Assembly: GCF_023156195.1 (NCBI RefSeq)
Contig: NZ_JAKUKA010000001.1
Span: forward strand, 1,922,001-1,986,000
Direction: 5' to 3'
Length of the DNA stretch: 64,000 bases
Source of the DNA: Chitinophaga sedimenti
GTDB taxonomy: Bacteria; Bacteroidota; Bacteroidia; Chitinophagales; Chitinophagaceae
Shown: positions 53,498-63,367 of the stretch, one piece after another
Position numbering within the stretch: position 1 is the first letter of the stretch
Layout of the letters: each line of letters begins with the position of its first letter
The notes under the pieces: model-generated
Databases searched by the model: none
What the model was told of the DNA's origin: nothing
Seen by the model: only the letters and a program-made list of their open reading frames with translations
Position numbers and translations under genes: made by a program

Positions 53498-54057
53498 CTA
53501 GAATTTTATATCGTCAGCAAGATTGGCTTTATGATCCGCGTAATAGGCTTCAAAATGATTTCTCCATTTGTCCTGCAACGCTGAGAAATATTGAAACTTC
53601 TCCGCGTAATCGGGTTTGGTGTGGTCGAGCAGGTCATTCTGGTAATTCATGTAGTGCATGTTCAACGCGCCCCACTGGCCGATTTTGATGCCATACGCTT
53701 CGAGAACGGAGATGGGATCAACGCCATGTCCGGCGGCTACCGACTGGTGCCAGAAGATTTGCTGGTAGGTTTCATAATCGGGGGCCAGGTGAAGCAGCTC
53801 TTCACCGCTGGCAGCAGTGGCTTTACCGGCAAAGCGGCCGGCTTTCGGGTTAGCGAACAATTCGCCATACTTGGTGGCGTAGTTCATGTCCTCGGTCATC
53901 AGTTCGCCGAGACGGGTGCCCCACTTTTCGTTGGTTTCATCCCATACTGGTTTTTCAAGTTCCGGATTTCCAGTATAGTGGTTTCAGGCATTCCCTGGGC
54001 CAGGTTTCCGCATGCAGCTGCATACTCTTCAAAAGATACTCCGTTAATTTTTTCCAT
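53498..54057 (-). CDS. Hypothetical protein in the SPFH operon (one frame break)
   Basis: The long frame from 53899 lacks its start. Upstream an ATG at 54057 opens 'MEKINGVSFEEYAAACGNLAQ', which joins the rest if one base is added near 53943. The corrected protein has about 186 residues and no signal or membrane segment. It is helical and rich in Trp and Tyr ('WDETNEKWGTRLGEL', 'DYETYQQIFWHQSVAAGHGVDP', 'FQYFSALQDKWRNHF'). I do not recognise the family with certainty. It sits one base before the SPFH gene and 5 bp after the zinc-ribbon gene, so the products probably work together. Confidence 0.65.
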
Positions 54058-54062
54058 GGTTT

Positions 54063-54778
54063 TTAAATTGACTGCTTTAGTTTTCGTTCAATATCCTGCT
54101 CGCGGGTAACGGCAGTATGGGGCAGTAATTTGATGCGCTCATCAAAGTACCGTTCGTAATATCTGCGTACAGCATGGTCGTAGCCGGTTTTTCCATCGCG
54201 ATTGGCCCGCCGCATGGCGTCATGTTCCTCCAGTGCGTAGAGTGCCGCCATACTGTCGACCACATTCCAGCCGATCATGGCATATTTTGTATCCGGCTCA
54301 AAAGTATTCACTGCATTGCAAAAGCGGCAGCTGACATATTGAGCGCGGAAGAAATCCTTTTGTATTTCCAGCGGTGCGTTGCACTGGGTACAGGTGAAGT
54401 TGCGGTTAATGAGTGCAATCGCGTGGCGGTAGTACTTTTCGGACAGGCGGCCTTCTGCAATATAGTACCAGCGATCCATCCGGTCGTTCAACCCGTCGGC
54501 CAGGCGGTAACCTTTACCGGCTTCATCGGCCCACCAGGAGCCATGCGCCATCATTTGCGGGTATACCTGCTGTTGCCGGTGTCGTCGATCTTCCGGATCA
54601 ACGATTCATACAGCTGGGTGCGTACGGCGGAGAGCATGCGCAGCGATGCAAAATAATCGTAGTCATTATCGTCGAGGCTTTCGAGCACGGCCTGTTCGCC
54701 CTGTTGCAGTGATTCGTCGAACCGGGCTTCTATTTTCCGGAGAAAACTGTCCCAGCGGGTTATCAATTCGGCTTTCAT
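54063..54778 (-). CDS. Zinc-ribbon protein in the SPFH operon (one frame break)
   Basis: Corrected by one base at the T run 54554-54556, the protein has about 238 residues. The N-terminal 75 residues are helical ('WDSFLRKIEARFDESLQQGEQAVLE'). A zinc ribbon follows with 'FTCTQCNAPLEIQKDFF' and 'YVSCRFCNAVNTFEP', i.e. two CxxC pairs. The rest is helical ('YDHAVRRYYERYFDERIKLLP'). It resembles, in layout only, the YdjG-like zinc-ribbon partners of SPFH proteins in membrane-stress operons. No catalytic motif is visible. Confidence 0.65.
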
Positions 54779-54790
54779 TATTGGTTTAAA

Positions 54791-54997
54791 TTATGGGCGA
54801 CGGTGTTTTATTTCCACTTTTACTTCCATGAATTTATGGCCGCAGTAGGCACAAATGGCAATATTGGTGCCAACCGGCCTGGGCGAGCCGCATTTTGGAC
54901 AGGTAATGGTGGTTACCGCGGGCTCCTCTTTTGTACTTTCCCATTTCTTTTGGGTTTCCTTTGCTGTATCTGCTATCTTTTTAAATGGATTACTCAT
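54791..54997 (-). CDS. Small zinc-ribbon protein, first gene of the SPFH operon
   Basis: The 68-residue protein starts 'MSNPFKKIADTAKETQKKW'. It carries 'ITCPKCGSPRP' and 'AICAYCGHKFM', a two-CxxC zinc ribbon, followed by a basic tail. The open frame extends to 55120, but the ATG at 54997 is the only sensible start because upstream sequence is AT-rich and non-coding. Its stop is 12 bp before the next gene, which supports an operon. Confidence 0.75.
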   Translation of the reverse strand: MSNPFKKIADTAKETQKKWESTKEEPAVTTITCPKCGSPRPVGTNIAICAYCGHKFMEVKVEIKHRRP

Positions 54998-55119
54998 AAA
55001 TGGTTTCCGATAATAGCAATGTACAAAAAATATGCGGATGGGTCGTGAATTGTGTGTTATGTTATTGCATGGTAGAATATAGTACCGGGCGAATGCCGCT
55101 GCGGTGAACAGTGTATTCA

Positions 55120-55971
55120 TTAGGGTTGTAGCTGCATGCGGGCGGCCTCCCAGCCGATCAGCGCATTTTTACGGTCGGCGCCCCAGTGGTATTGTCCCAC
55201 CTCCCCATTAGACTTAATCACACGGTGACAGGGTATCAGGAAGGCGACAGGGTTATTTCCCACGGCGGTCCCCACGGCCCTCGATGCGCCCTGGAAACCG
55301 GCATTACGGGCAAGATCGCCGTAGGTGGTAAGTCCACCTGCCGGCACCCGCAACAGCGTTTCCCATACTTTTATCTGGAAGGGCGTGCCTTTGAGATGTA
55401 ATTTGATTTCGTCCAGGGCCGACCAGTCTTCCCCGAAGATAAACAGGGCATGTTGTTGTAATCGATCTACTACCTGCGTGAACGTTGCATTGGGAAAGGC
55501 CGCCCGTAAATCCACGAACGCCTGTTCCCGCCCGGCATCCGCGAACGCCATGTGGCAAACACCCTTATGCGTGGAAGCCACGATCAACAGGCCGAACGGA
55601 CTCTCTGCAAAACTGTAATTGATGTTCAGCAGCTCGCCGCCGTTTTTAAATTCGCCTGGTGTCATGCCCTCTACTTTAATGAAGAGGTCGTGCAGGCGCC
55701 CCGTGCCGGAGAGGCCTGTCTCAAACGCCGTATCCGACAGCCTGGCGCCGGTATCCCTGAGCATGCGTTTCGCATGTTCTACCGTGAGGTATTGAAGAAA
55801 CTGTTTCGGCGTTACCCCGGCCCAGTCATGGAACATTCGCTGGAAGTGAAAAGGACTCAGGTGTACGTGCGCCGCCGCATCTTCCAGCGTGGGCTGATCG
55901 GTATAATGCTTCCTGAAAAACGCGATAGCCTGTGCAATCCTGTCATAATCCAGCTGCTGTTGCGGTTTCAT
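55120..55971 (-). CDS. ada: AraC-type regulator / methylated-DNA-protein-cysteine methyltransferase fusion (Ada-like)
   Basis: This intact 283-residue protein has an N-terminal AraC helix-turn-helix domain ('LEDAAAHVHLSPFHFQRMFHDWAGVTPKQFLQYL'). It is joined to a C-terminal O6-alkylguanine-DNA alkyltransferase domain with the acceptor cysteine in 'IPCHRVI'. It lacks the N-terminal zinc Ada domain of E. coli Ada, so it is the short form common in Bacteroidota. It should transfer alkyl groups from guanine O6 to itself and possibly regulate alkylation repair. The alkB-like gene is the third gene upstream on the same strand. Confidence 0.92.
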   Translation of the reverse strand: MKPQQQLDYDRIAQAIAFFRKHYTDQPTLEDAAAHVHLSPFHFQRMFHDWAGVTPKQFLQYLTVEHAKRMLRDTGARLSDTAFETGLSGTGRLHDLFIKVEGMTPGEFKNGGELLNINYSFAESPFGLLIVASTHKGVCHMAFADAGREQAFVDLRAAFPNATFTQVVDRLQQHALFIFGEDWSALDEIKLHLKGTPFQIKVWETLLRVPAGGLTTYGDLARNAGFQGASRAVGTAVGNNPVAFLIPCHRVIKSNGEVGQYHWGADRKNALIGWEAARMQLQP

Positions 55972-56035
55972 TGTTACTTGTTTTGATCTGCCACAAAATT
56001 AAAATGGGTACGGTTGCCCCAAAACCCGGTTATTG

Positions 56036-57156
56036 CTAAATATGGATCTTCCGGTCGCGCGCCACGACCTTCCATTCGTCTATCAGCTTACCTCCATCGG
56101 CGACCAGCGCCCGTTCGTAGAGCGCTACGGTCGGGCAGATGTGCACCGGCGCCCCGTACAACACATCTCCTACCTTAAAAGTCGAAGCATCTGCCACTTT
56201 TAATACCAGGTGCTCCTCGCTCTGCCGTACCGGCGTTGCTTCCGGCGCATTCAGGAAATAGACGCGCGGGAACGGATTTTCCGCCGCCACGGACTTATGC
56301 CCAAGATCAACACAAATCGTTGTTTCGTCGATAACCGACACCACCCGGGTGATCACCAACGCCGCGTAGTCGAACCCCAGGTCGGGCAAGGTTGTTTTGT
56401 AGCTGTGATCCCAAAACACGAAGGTGCCCGGACTACACTGCACGCCTTCCCTATGCAGGTGTGTGGGAAATGTGGGCGAGCCTCCCATAACCATCATCGG
56501 GCGGCGCCCTGTACGTTCGCGGATCGCTTCCGCCATCCGGTCTACCTTCACAAAACCTTCGTCACTCCGATGCTGACGCACCTGTGTATCGGTATCGCCG
56601 ATCTGCCCGTCATACCCATGCAGGCCGATCATTTTAAGACTGGTAACGACGCTGCGTAATCCCACAACGACAGCGCTTCCTCACCAGGACGAATCCCCGT
56701 CCGGTCCATCCCGGTATTGAGATCGATCCAAAGGCGTATCTCCACCCGATGCGCTACCGCCAGGGCCGATAACTCCGCCGCCGTGGTTTTATTATCCACC
56801 AGGCAGGAGAATACCGTTCCCGTATACACTTTCATCAACCTAACAAAACGCTCCGCTTTAGGCCCTACCGGCTGATAAGCGAGCAACACATCCACGGCGC
56901 CCGACAGTCCCAGCATTTCTGCCTCGGCAATCGTGGCACATTTAAATTGCGTGATGCCTTCATCCATCATCATGCGGCAAACCTCGGCGATCTTATTGGT
57001 TTTCACATGTGGACGCAGGTTCGCGACATTACCCGCAAGTTGCTTTGCCAGGCGGATGTTTGCATGAATACGATCGTAATACAATACGAGCGCAGGGCTA
57101 TCGATGGTGGCTATGTTGCGGAGCTGATACCAGGCAGCTTGGTGTTGGGCATTCAT
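56036..57156 (-). CDS. D-threonine aldolase / alanine-racemase-fold PLP enzyme (one frame break)
   Basis: Corrected at the T run 56632-56635, the protein has about 373 residues. It is a fold-type III PLP enzyme with the PLP lysine in 'LRPHVKTNKIAEV'. The C-terminal metal site is 'YGAPVHICPTVALYE', with the His and Cys/Asp ligands of D-threonine aldolases. The middle has 'WIDLNTGMDRTGI' and 'MVMGGSPTFPTH'. It probably cleaves D-beta-hydroxy amino acids such as D-threonine to glycine and an aldehyde. It is cotranscribed between the ada and alkB-like genes. A metabolic link with alkylation repair is not obvious. Confidence 0.85.
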
Positions 57157-57198
57157 GCCCTAATGTTCGGGCTTTCGCGGGAGAAAAACAAACAATGC

Positions 57199-57825
57199 TT
57201 ATACAGCCGTACTGTACACGGGTTTCGCCAGGTCCGAAACCCGGAAAGTCAGGTTGATGCGCGCGCCTATTTTACGGGCGGTTTTAGGCACATGATGCTC
57301 GTAATGATCCTGCATGGTTGCCCCCATCAGCAACAGGCTTCCGTGCGTGAGCGGAATATCGAGCTGCGGAAATTCCCTGCGGTCTTTATGCCGCACTTTA
57401 AACAACCGCGTTTCACCAAACGTTACCGAAGCAATGGCATGATGTTTACCATCCGCCGGCATCGTGTCGCTATGCCAGGATACGGAGTCATTACCATCGC
57501 GGTAATAGTTAAGCAATACGCGGTTAAATCCAATGCCGGTAGTGGCCTCTACCTTCGCTTTGATATCGAGCAGCGAAGCTGTCCACGGCAAGCCGTTTGC
57601 ACCGCCGTAGTAAGCAGTTAAACGGGGATCCGGAATAATCTTATCATACATCTTGCGGGACCTTTGTTGCCGGGGTGTGCCGGTTAACAGTTCTTTAAAG
57701 TAGCGGTCGGACGCATCTCTTTTGTAAAACTGCTCCCACAACCGTAAATCGGCATCCGGCAGCGCATAGTCGGTATAGCGCTGTTTCCCCTCATCGAACA
57801 AGGCCGTTTCATCAAACAACAACAT
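57199..57825 (-). CDS. alkB: Alpha-ketoglutarate-dependent dioxygenase AlkB
   Basis: This intact 208-residue Fe(II)/2-oxoglutarate dioxygenase has the iron ligands in 'SVSWHSDTMPADG' (HxD) and the distal 'DHYEHHVPKT' (His), with the 2OG-binding arginines in 'RINLTFRVS'. 'FNRVLLNYYRDGNDSV' is typical of AlkB homologues. It should remove methyl groups from 1-methyladenine and 3-methylcytosine in DNA or RNA. Its ATG is 87 bp from the divergent cupin gene, and it appears to be the first gene of the ada group. Confidence 0.9.
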   Translation of the reverse strand: MLLFDETALFDEGKQRYTDYALPDADLRLWEQFYKRDASDRYFKELLTGTPRQQRSRKMYDKIIPDPRLTAYYGGANGLPWTASLLDIKAKVEATTGIGFNRVLLNYYRDGNDSVSWHSDTMPADGKHHAIASVTFGETRLFKVRHKDRREFPQLDIPLTHGSLLLMGATMQDHYEHHVPKTARKIGARINLTFRVSDLAKPVYSTAV

Positions 57826-57912
57826 GCAGTAAAAATAGGAATAATTATCAAAATACTAAAAATATTAGCAAGCTATTTTAGACAAAAAACAGTTGTTATC
57901 TTCGTACGGACC

Positions 57913-58271
57913 ATGAAAGCATACAGACTATTTACCACCGCAGATGGCGGCAGCGCGTTCGAAGAAGGCACGATTAACAGATTGCAGCATTTATCTTCCG
58001 AGTACTTTTTATCGCCGAAGACGCGCCGGAGCGCATGGCGTTCGACTGGCACCCCGCGCCGAAAAGGCAATACGTACTCACCCTTCGCGGCGTACTGGAA
58101 TTTACGGTAACAGATGGCAGTACTTTTACACTCCGCCCCGGCGATGTGCTGATCGCAACAGATACTACGGGAACCGGGCATAAATGGCGCAGGACCAGCG
58201 AGGAAAGCTGGATGCGGGCTTACATTATACTGGAAGAAGGTACGGACGATGGATTTAAACCTTTATCATAA
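57913..58271 (+). CDS. Cupin domain protein (one frame break)
   Basis: Corrected by one T at the run 58006-58010, the protein has about 119 residues. It has a cupin barrel with 'GVLEFTVTDGSTFTLRPGDVLIATDTTGTGHKWR', the two cupin motifs, but without a full set of His metal ligands. The N-terminus is 'MKAYRLFTTADGGSAFEEG'. Substrate and partner are unknown. A strong terminator follows immediately. Confidence 0.8.
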
Positions 58272-58302
58272 AAAATGGCCGCGTTTGTCACGCGGCCATT
58301 TT
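58272..58302. terminator. Bidirectional terminator between cupin and metallopeptidase genes
   Basis: AAAATGGCCGCGT and ACGCGGCCATTTT form a perfect 13-bp stem with a 5-base loop; it serves both convergent genes. Confidence 0.85.
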
Positions 58303-58305
58303 CAT

Positions 58306-61300
58306 TTATCGCAAACGTAAGATTTTGATCGTCTGCACCTCTCCTCCCACATTCACTTTCAGATAACTCACTCCCGGCGCGCCCGGCAGCACAAACCGCT
58401 GCCGCTCGGCCGTGGAAGCCTTATCCACCTTCCTGATACTCCACACTTTGCCATTCGCGTCCGATAGCGTCAGCTCGATCGGTTTGCCCGATGCCCCACT
58501 GATCAGCACCTCTGCTTCATTACTGCTCACCGGGTTCTGCAACAGGCTCGCCTTCCAGCTACCGGTTTCCCGGGCAACCGCCGCCTGCCCAGCGGGTGTA
58601 ACTGCCGATGGTGCTGCACCATATACCAGTTGATCTTTCAGGTACACGGTCACATGTGTATTTTCGGCCCATGCAATGCCCGGAAGTGCCGACCAGTCAT
58701 CGGCCTGGTTAAAGTTAGACCAGTCCGTTTTAGCGATGCGCTGCTGCAGGTTCCCTGTGCTGCTAGCCGGGTAAATGCTGTCGCCACGCGTAAATGATAA
58801 TTCAGGTAGTTATCGGCGCCGTTCAGCAGCACGTTTGGCTGACGGAACACGCCTTTCACCCAACTACTACCCATCGCCGCATAGTCAAGATAGTAGCGTA
58901 ACGGACTAAGACCATCCGCTGTAAACCAGTACCGGATACGAAGATCCGCGTAGTTAAGCGGGGTGTTGCCTTCATTGTCGAGCTTCAGGTAGTGGGCAAT
59001 CGTATTGGCATTGCTGCCCGATACTTTTGTCCAGACTTTCAACTGTTGCGTAACCGGTGCCGGTGCAGGCTCCTGTCCGCCGACCAGAACATTATTCTGA
59101 TACACCGTGACGCGTTCATTTTTCGTGTATACATTTGTGTTAAGATAGGAATAGTCATTCGTCTTCGTGAAATCCGACCAGTCGCTTTTCGCCACGCGGG
59201 TTTGAATGGGGCCGGAATTGGAAGACAGGTAACCGGCTGTGCTGTCAAATGAATACTCTACATATCCCCATGCCTGTTCGTGCGGCACCGGCAATGCAAC
59301 ATAACGCATCTTCACTTTCGACGCACCCAATTGTGCATAATCCGTATACAGGTTCGTCATCGCCGCATAAGCCTCGGCAGTCAGCCAGTAACGGAAGCTG
59401 ATGTCTTTATAAGGAATGGCCTCGGTTGTTTCGTTTTGCAACTGGAACTGGTTACGCAGCGTATTGTCCTGTACTTTCGCTGTATTACCGTCTTTAAAAT
59501 GTACGCTAATGCGCGCCGCGGCAGGCACCGCGTAATAACCCCATGCCCTGAATTCCGGGATGCCCGTAGATTCCAGGTTATTCTTCATCAATACACGAAT
59601 CTTACTTGTATTGATATTGTTCAGCAATACCACGTTAAACGTATCCTTCCGTAACGGCACATCCTGCAGGAACTGCCATGATTGTCCGTCCCAATATTGC
59701 AGGTAAGCGGTGGTAGGTGTGCGCACGCCGCCGCCGTCGTCGAACCAGTACAATTCGGCTTTATTCAATACACAGTTACCGGTCCATTCATACTGCACCC
59801 ATTGCAGCGAATCCGGGCTGTACCAGTTGCCGTAAGCCCCATGGCTCTTATCACCGGAATTAACAGGTGTAAAGCCATCGTTCACCGCCGAAAGGCTTTC
59901 CCATGGCGACACGTAAGAAGTAGCTACCGCGGCCTGCATCGCGAGGTTCTCTACCGCCGTTGTGATCTTCAACACTTTGCTGTAAGGTACAGCCGCCACT
60001 ACCTGCTTCAACCTGTAAAAACTATTGGCGCTGTTACTGGCGTGTGTAACCCGGTAGCTGTGCGCCATATTTTTGTTGACAGTAGCCACTTTGATGAAAT
60101 GGATACTGTCCGTGCCATATTCCAGCTCGTACCGCTGCACCGAATCTTCCGAAAGCGTTTCCCATTGCAGCTGATTGACACCATCTGCCCTGCTGCCCGC
60201 AAACGACAACAACTGGTAACCCGGCGCCGGCAATGGTCCCGCTGCGCCGAATACACGCCATTCGATGATGCCGGTAGACTGCACACCATGCTTCATCGAC
60301 AGGCGCACTTTATTGGTACGGATGCTGTTAAGCAACACTGTATTAAAAGCGTCTTTCTGTACCGGGATATTACCGATCGGCGCCCACGCGCTATCGTGCC
60401 AGTATTCGGCGTAAGCGGTATCCGGCGTGCGTACGCCACCGTTATCATCGAACCAATATACTTCCGTTTTATTCAGCAGATAGGCTTGTGGCCATTCATA
60501 TTGTACCCATTGAAACGAATTGGGATTGTTCCAGTTACCGTAGACGCCATGTCCGCGGTCTCCAGAGCCGGACGGTGTATAACCGTCATTGATAGCTGCC
60601 AGCGACTCCCAGGGAGACACATAGGAGGTGGTCGCGGTAGCCGTGAGCGCCAGGTTCTGCACAAAGGAAGACGGCACGCACAACGGCGCTTCGCTCATCG
60701 CCATGGCGGCATTGGTAAACAGGCTATAATCCGGGTTGATATCAATATTGGATGGATCGCTGACGCCTTTGCCATCACATTCGCTCCGGCCATTGTTGTA
60801 ATGCGGCGTTTGGAGATAAACACCTGCCGTACTGCAATTGCCGATTTCCGCATCGCCCCCACCACTACGTTGCCGCGGAGGGTTACTGCCCATTCCAGCG
60901 CGTTCTCCTTCGCGATCACATTACCGGATACAGCACACCAGCTAAGTATAGCATTATCTGTTACCTGCGCGCTGCCGCTGATCGTACCGCCAAACACCTG
61001 TGCATTTCCGCTCACCACCACATTGTCGGATAACGTGGCGTTTTCCACCCAGGCGTTACCTTCTACCCGCACGTTCCCGGAAAGATTTGCATTACCGCGC
61101 ACTAGCGCTTTAGGCCCGACAAACACTGACGCCGCCACCGTTGCACTGCTGCTTACCCAGCCACCACCATTGGCGTGCACATGGCCCGCACCCCGGAACT
61201 CATCGCGAAATCCGGGCTGATATCCCTCGGGCACCGCATTCTGCACGTTGATTTCGTAGGGAAACCGCTTTATTTTATGAAAACCCGGCTCCCATACATA

Positions 61301-62539
61301 CGTCGTATGCGAAACGGGAGCACCCGTAACCACCAGGTACAAATCGGTTTCGTCGGCATTCATTGCGAACGTCACCTCGGCTTCCGGGGCGGAATAAGAA
61401 GCGCTGTAGCGCGCGGTTGCGCCATCTGCCTTTACTGCCACAAAACCGTAACGCCAGCCGGCGCCAGCAGCTTCGGCATGGCCTTTAAACTTCACCTTCA
61501 CGATGCGGTTGGCACAGGTGGGATGTAAGGGAATAATATTATAGCCATAATCCTGCGGTGCCTGGAAATCCGGCGACACATAGCGGTTCGATGAATCGTT
61601 GACGCGTTGCAGTAACGTATACTGCCGCCAGAGATAATGAGGCTCCGCACTTTTCAGTCGTTTACGTTCGGCACGGATAATATCGCCCGCGCCCAGCACC
61701 GTATAATCACCGATCACATCACGTTTGGCGTAATCATAAATAAAATCATTGAACTGGTTTTGCGTCCAGCCTTTCAGGCGGCGATAGGTCATCAGCGCAT
61801 GTTCATTGGCCAGCGATTCGTGCCAGAGGCGGTTCACCATGCCCAGGCTATCTTGTTGCTGGATCGTGAGCAGCAGGTTAAAAGCGCAGTAGTGGTGGCG
61901 GGTAGACGCAAAATGATAACTGCGCGTGGCCATCCAGCGGGGCATGTCTTCCTTCACAAATTGCGGGTACATCTGCAAACGCATGAAGTTAGCATGCGTT
62001 TCCCAGAACGAGCCCGTGGGCTCTATGCGGAAACCGCCGGTGCGGTTACGGTCAATGTTGTTTTGTCCCTGTAGGGAGTGCGTGAGTTCATGACTTAATA
62101 CTGCGCCGTCACGTACCGAATTCGGATGTACCCACATGGCGCCGATCACATCGTCGTACGAGCCGCCAAACGCCCATCCGGTGGGGCCGCCAGCCGGCCA
62201 GGTTTCGTTCATCACGATGATGATCTTGTACTTGCCAAGGTTCGTACTTGTATCATCCTTACAAAAATGAATATCATGAATAAACTTGTCGTAGATCTTC
62301 TCCAGCGTATCCAGTACATGCGCCGGTGTGAAACGCAGGTTCGGATCGCTGTAATTTTCGGGATGTTCGCCGACCACCGGTCCCCAGAAACAAACGAAGT
62401 TTTCCGACTGTACCGAGCGGCTGTTAGACCAGGTACTAAGCGCGGGATCGGTGGAAAATATCTTTGGAATGTATACTTGTTTTTGGGCAGACGCCTGTAC
62501 AGACAAGCATAGCAATAGCATTGCGTAGAAATATCGCAT
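58306..62539 (-). CDS. Large secreted metallopeptidase-like protein with carbohydrate-binding modules and T9SS sorting domain (two frame breaks)
   Basis: Corrected, this is about 1411 residues. From the N-terminus: a signal peptide ('LLCLSVQASAQ'); a DUF6055-like metallopeptidase domain (residues 20-450) with the HExxH site 'LSHELTHSLQG' and a downstream 'FWETHANFM'; a left-handed beta-helix-like run of hexapeptide-type repeats ('GNANLSGNVRVEGNAWVENATLSDNVV'); two F5/8-type-C-like repeats that each begin 'TTSYVSPWESLAAINDGYTP' or a close variant; two CBM3-like cellulose/chitin-binding modules ('LKVWTKVSGSNANTIAHYLKLDNEGNTPL'); and a T9SS type A sorting domain ('LQNPVSSNEAEVLISGASG'). Breaks lie at the C run 60856-60860 and the A run 58792-58794. 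It is probably a secreted peptidase targeted to polysaccharide or glycoprotein. Confidence 0.85.
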
Positions 62540-62628
62540 CAGATAAAGGTTGATAAGGGTGATGCTAACGAAGATAACCGGTTAGCTCATCATTTACCTT
62601 ACTGATATTAGCGCGTTGTTCCAGAAAG

Positions 62629-63154
62629 TTAACATGTTTGCATCAATGGCCAAGCTGCCGCAACGCCTCCAGGATTCCCCCGCGCCCGCAGCAGCGGCGC
62701 AAAAACAGGAGCACCGGCAAGCGCCTTCAGTAGTGCGGGCTCTCCGCCAGCCACCACAACACCGCGGTAGCCATACTGGTATAACGTAAGATCGGTGAGG
62801 CCATGCCCGGCCACCACTACCTTGTTAGCATCCGCACCCAGGTAACACAACAAACGCCGCAATGCGAGCCCTTTGCAGGCGCCGGTCGCCAGCCGGGGCA
62901 GCGTCCGCAGGAAAGGAATGGATGCCAGGTTTACGCCGTCGACGGTTGTAGCACCACCGTCGCAAATGATATAATCGGGCGAAGGCACCCGGTGCTCCCA
63001 CATTACATGCTCTACCGTATGTAGATTACGGTCGCTCACATACACGAGCGCATATGCGGTGATTTGCCCAACATGTCGTACAATTCGGCTTTATCGCCGG
63101 TCTGGCCATCGACGAATGTATTTTCAAGATTTACTATTAAAAAGTATGCTTCAT
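62629..63154 (-). CDS. HAD-superfamily protein, sucrose-phosphatase-like, lacking catalytic Asp (two frame breaks)
   Basis: Corrected, the protein has about 175 residues and no signal. The start is an ATG at 63154; breaks at the A run 63139-63143 and near 63047 each need one base. The fold follows the S6PP/HAD order: motif I 'FLIVNLENTFVDG', 'SPDYIICDGGATTVDG', the lysine segment 'GACKGLALRRLL', and motif IV 'VVVAGHGLTDLTLYQYGYRGVVV'. The nucleophile DxD of motif I is replaced by NxE, and the DGxxD of motif IV reads HGLTD. It is therefore probably not a phosphatase, unless the unusual residues are themselves sequence errors. It is divergent from a response regulator. Confidence 0.7.
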
Positions 63155-63329
63155 AGGCTGATATACAAACCTAATGACTGTATACAATAGCCTGGATTAG
63201 AATGCCATTAGAGTCTGACGAATGGAGGATACCTCGGATCGCCGGTAATCCGCTACTCTGCCGTATTAGAATTAGATTAGAAAATGTTAAAACACTACTG
63301 TCGCGCTATCACCAAGGATGCATATGTCG

Positions 63330-63337
63330 TAACTTTG
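63330..63337 (+). promoter_or_regulatory. -7 box TAACTTTG for the response regulator
   Basis: TAACTTTG fits TAnnTTTG 31 bp upstream of the TTG start and is embedded in the same 13-mer (GTCGTAACTTTGC) as the box at 40731. Confidence 0.5.
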
Positions 63338-63367
63338 CGCCGGCTTAAGGAACAGCACTACATCGAT

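Noticed and set aside
59682..61220. A 512-residue open frame on the plus strand, antisense to the metallopeptidase gene
   Set aside because: It has no start signal, no domain and odd composition (many His, Arg and Cys). The minus-strand protein in the same place has clear F5/8C domains.
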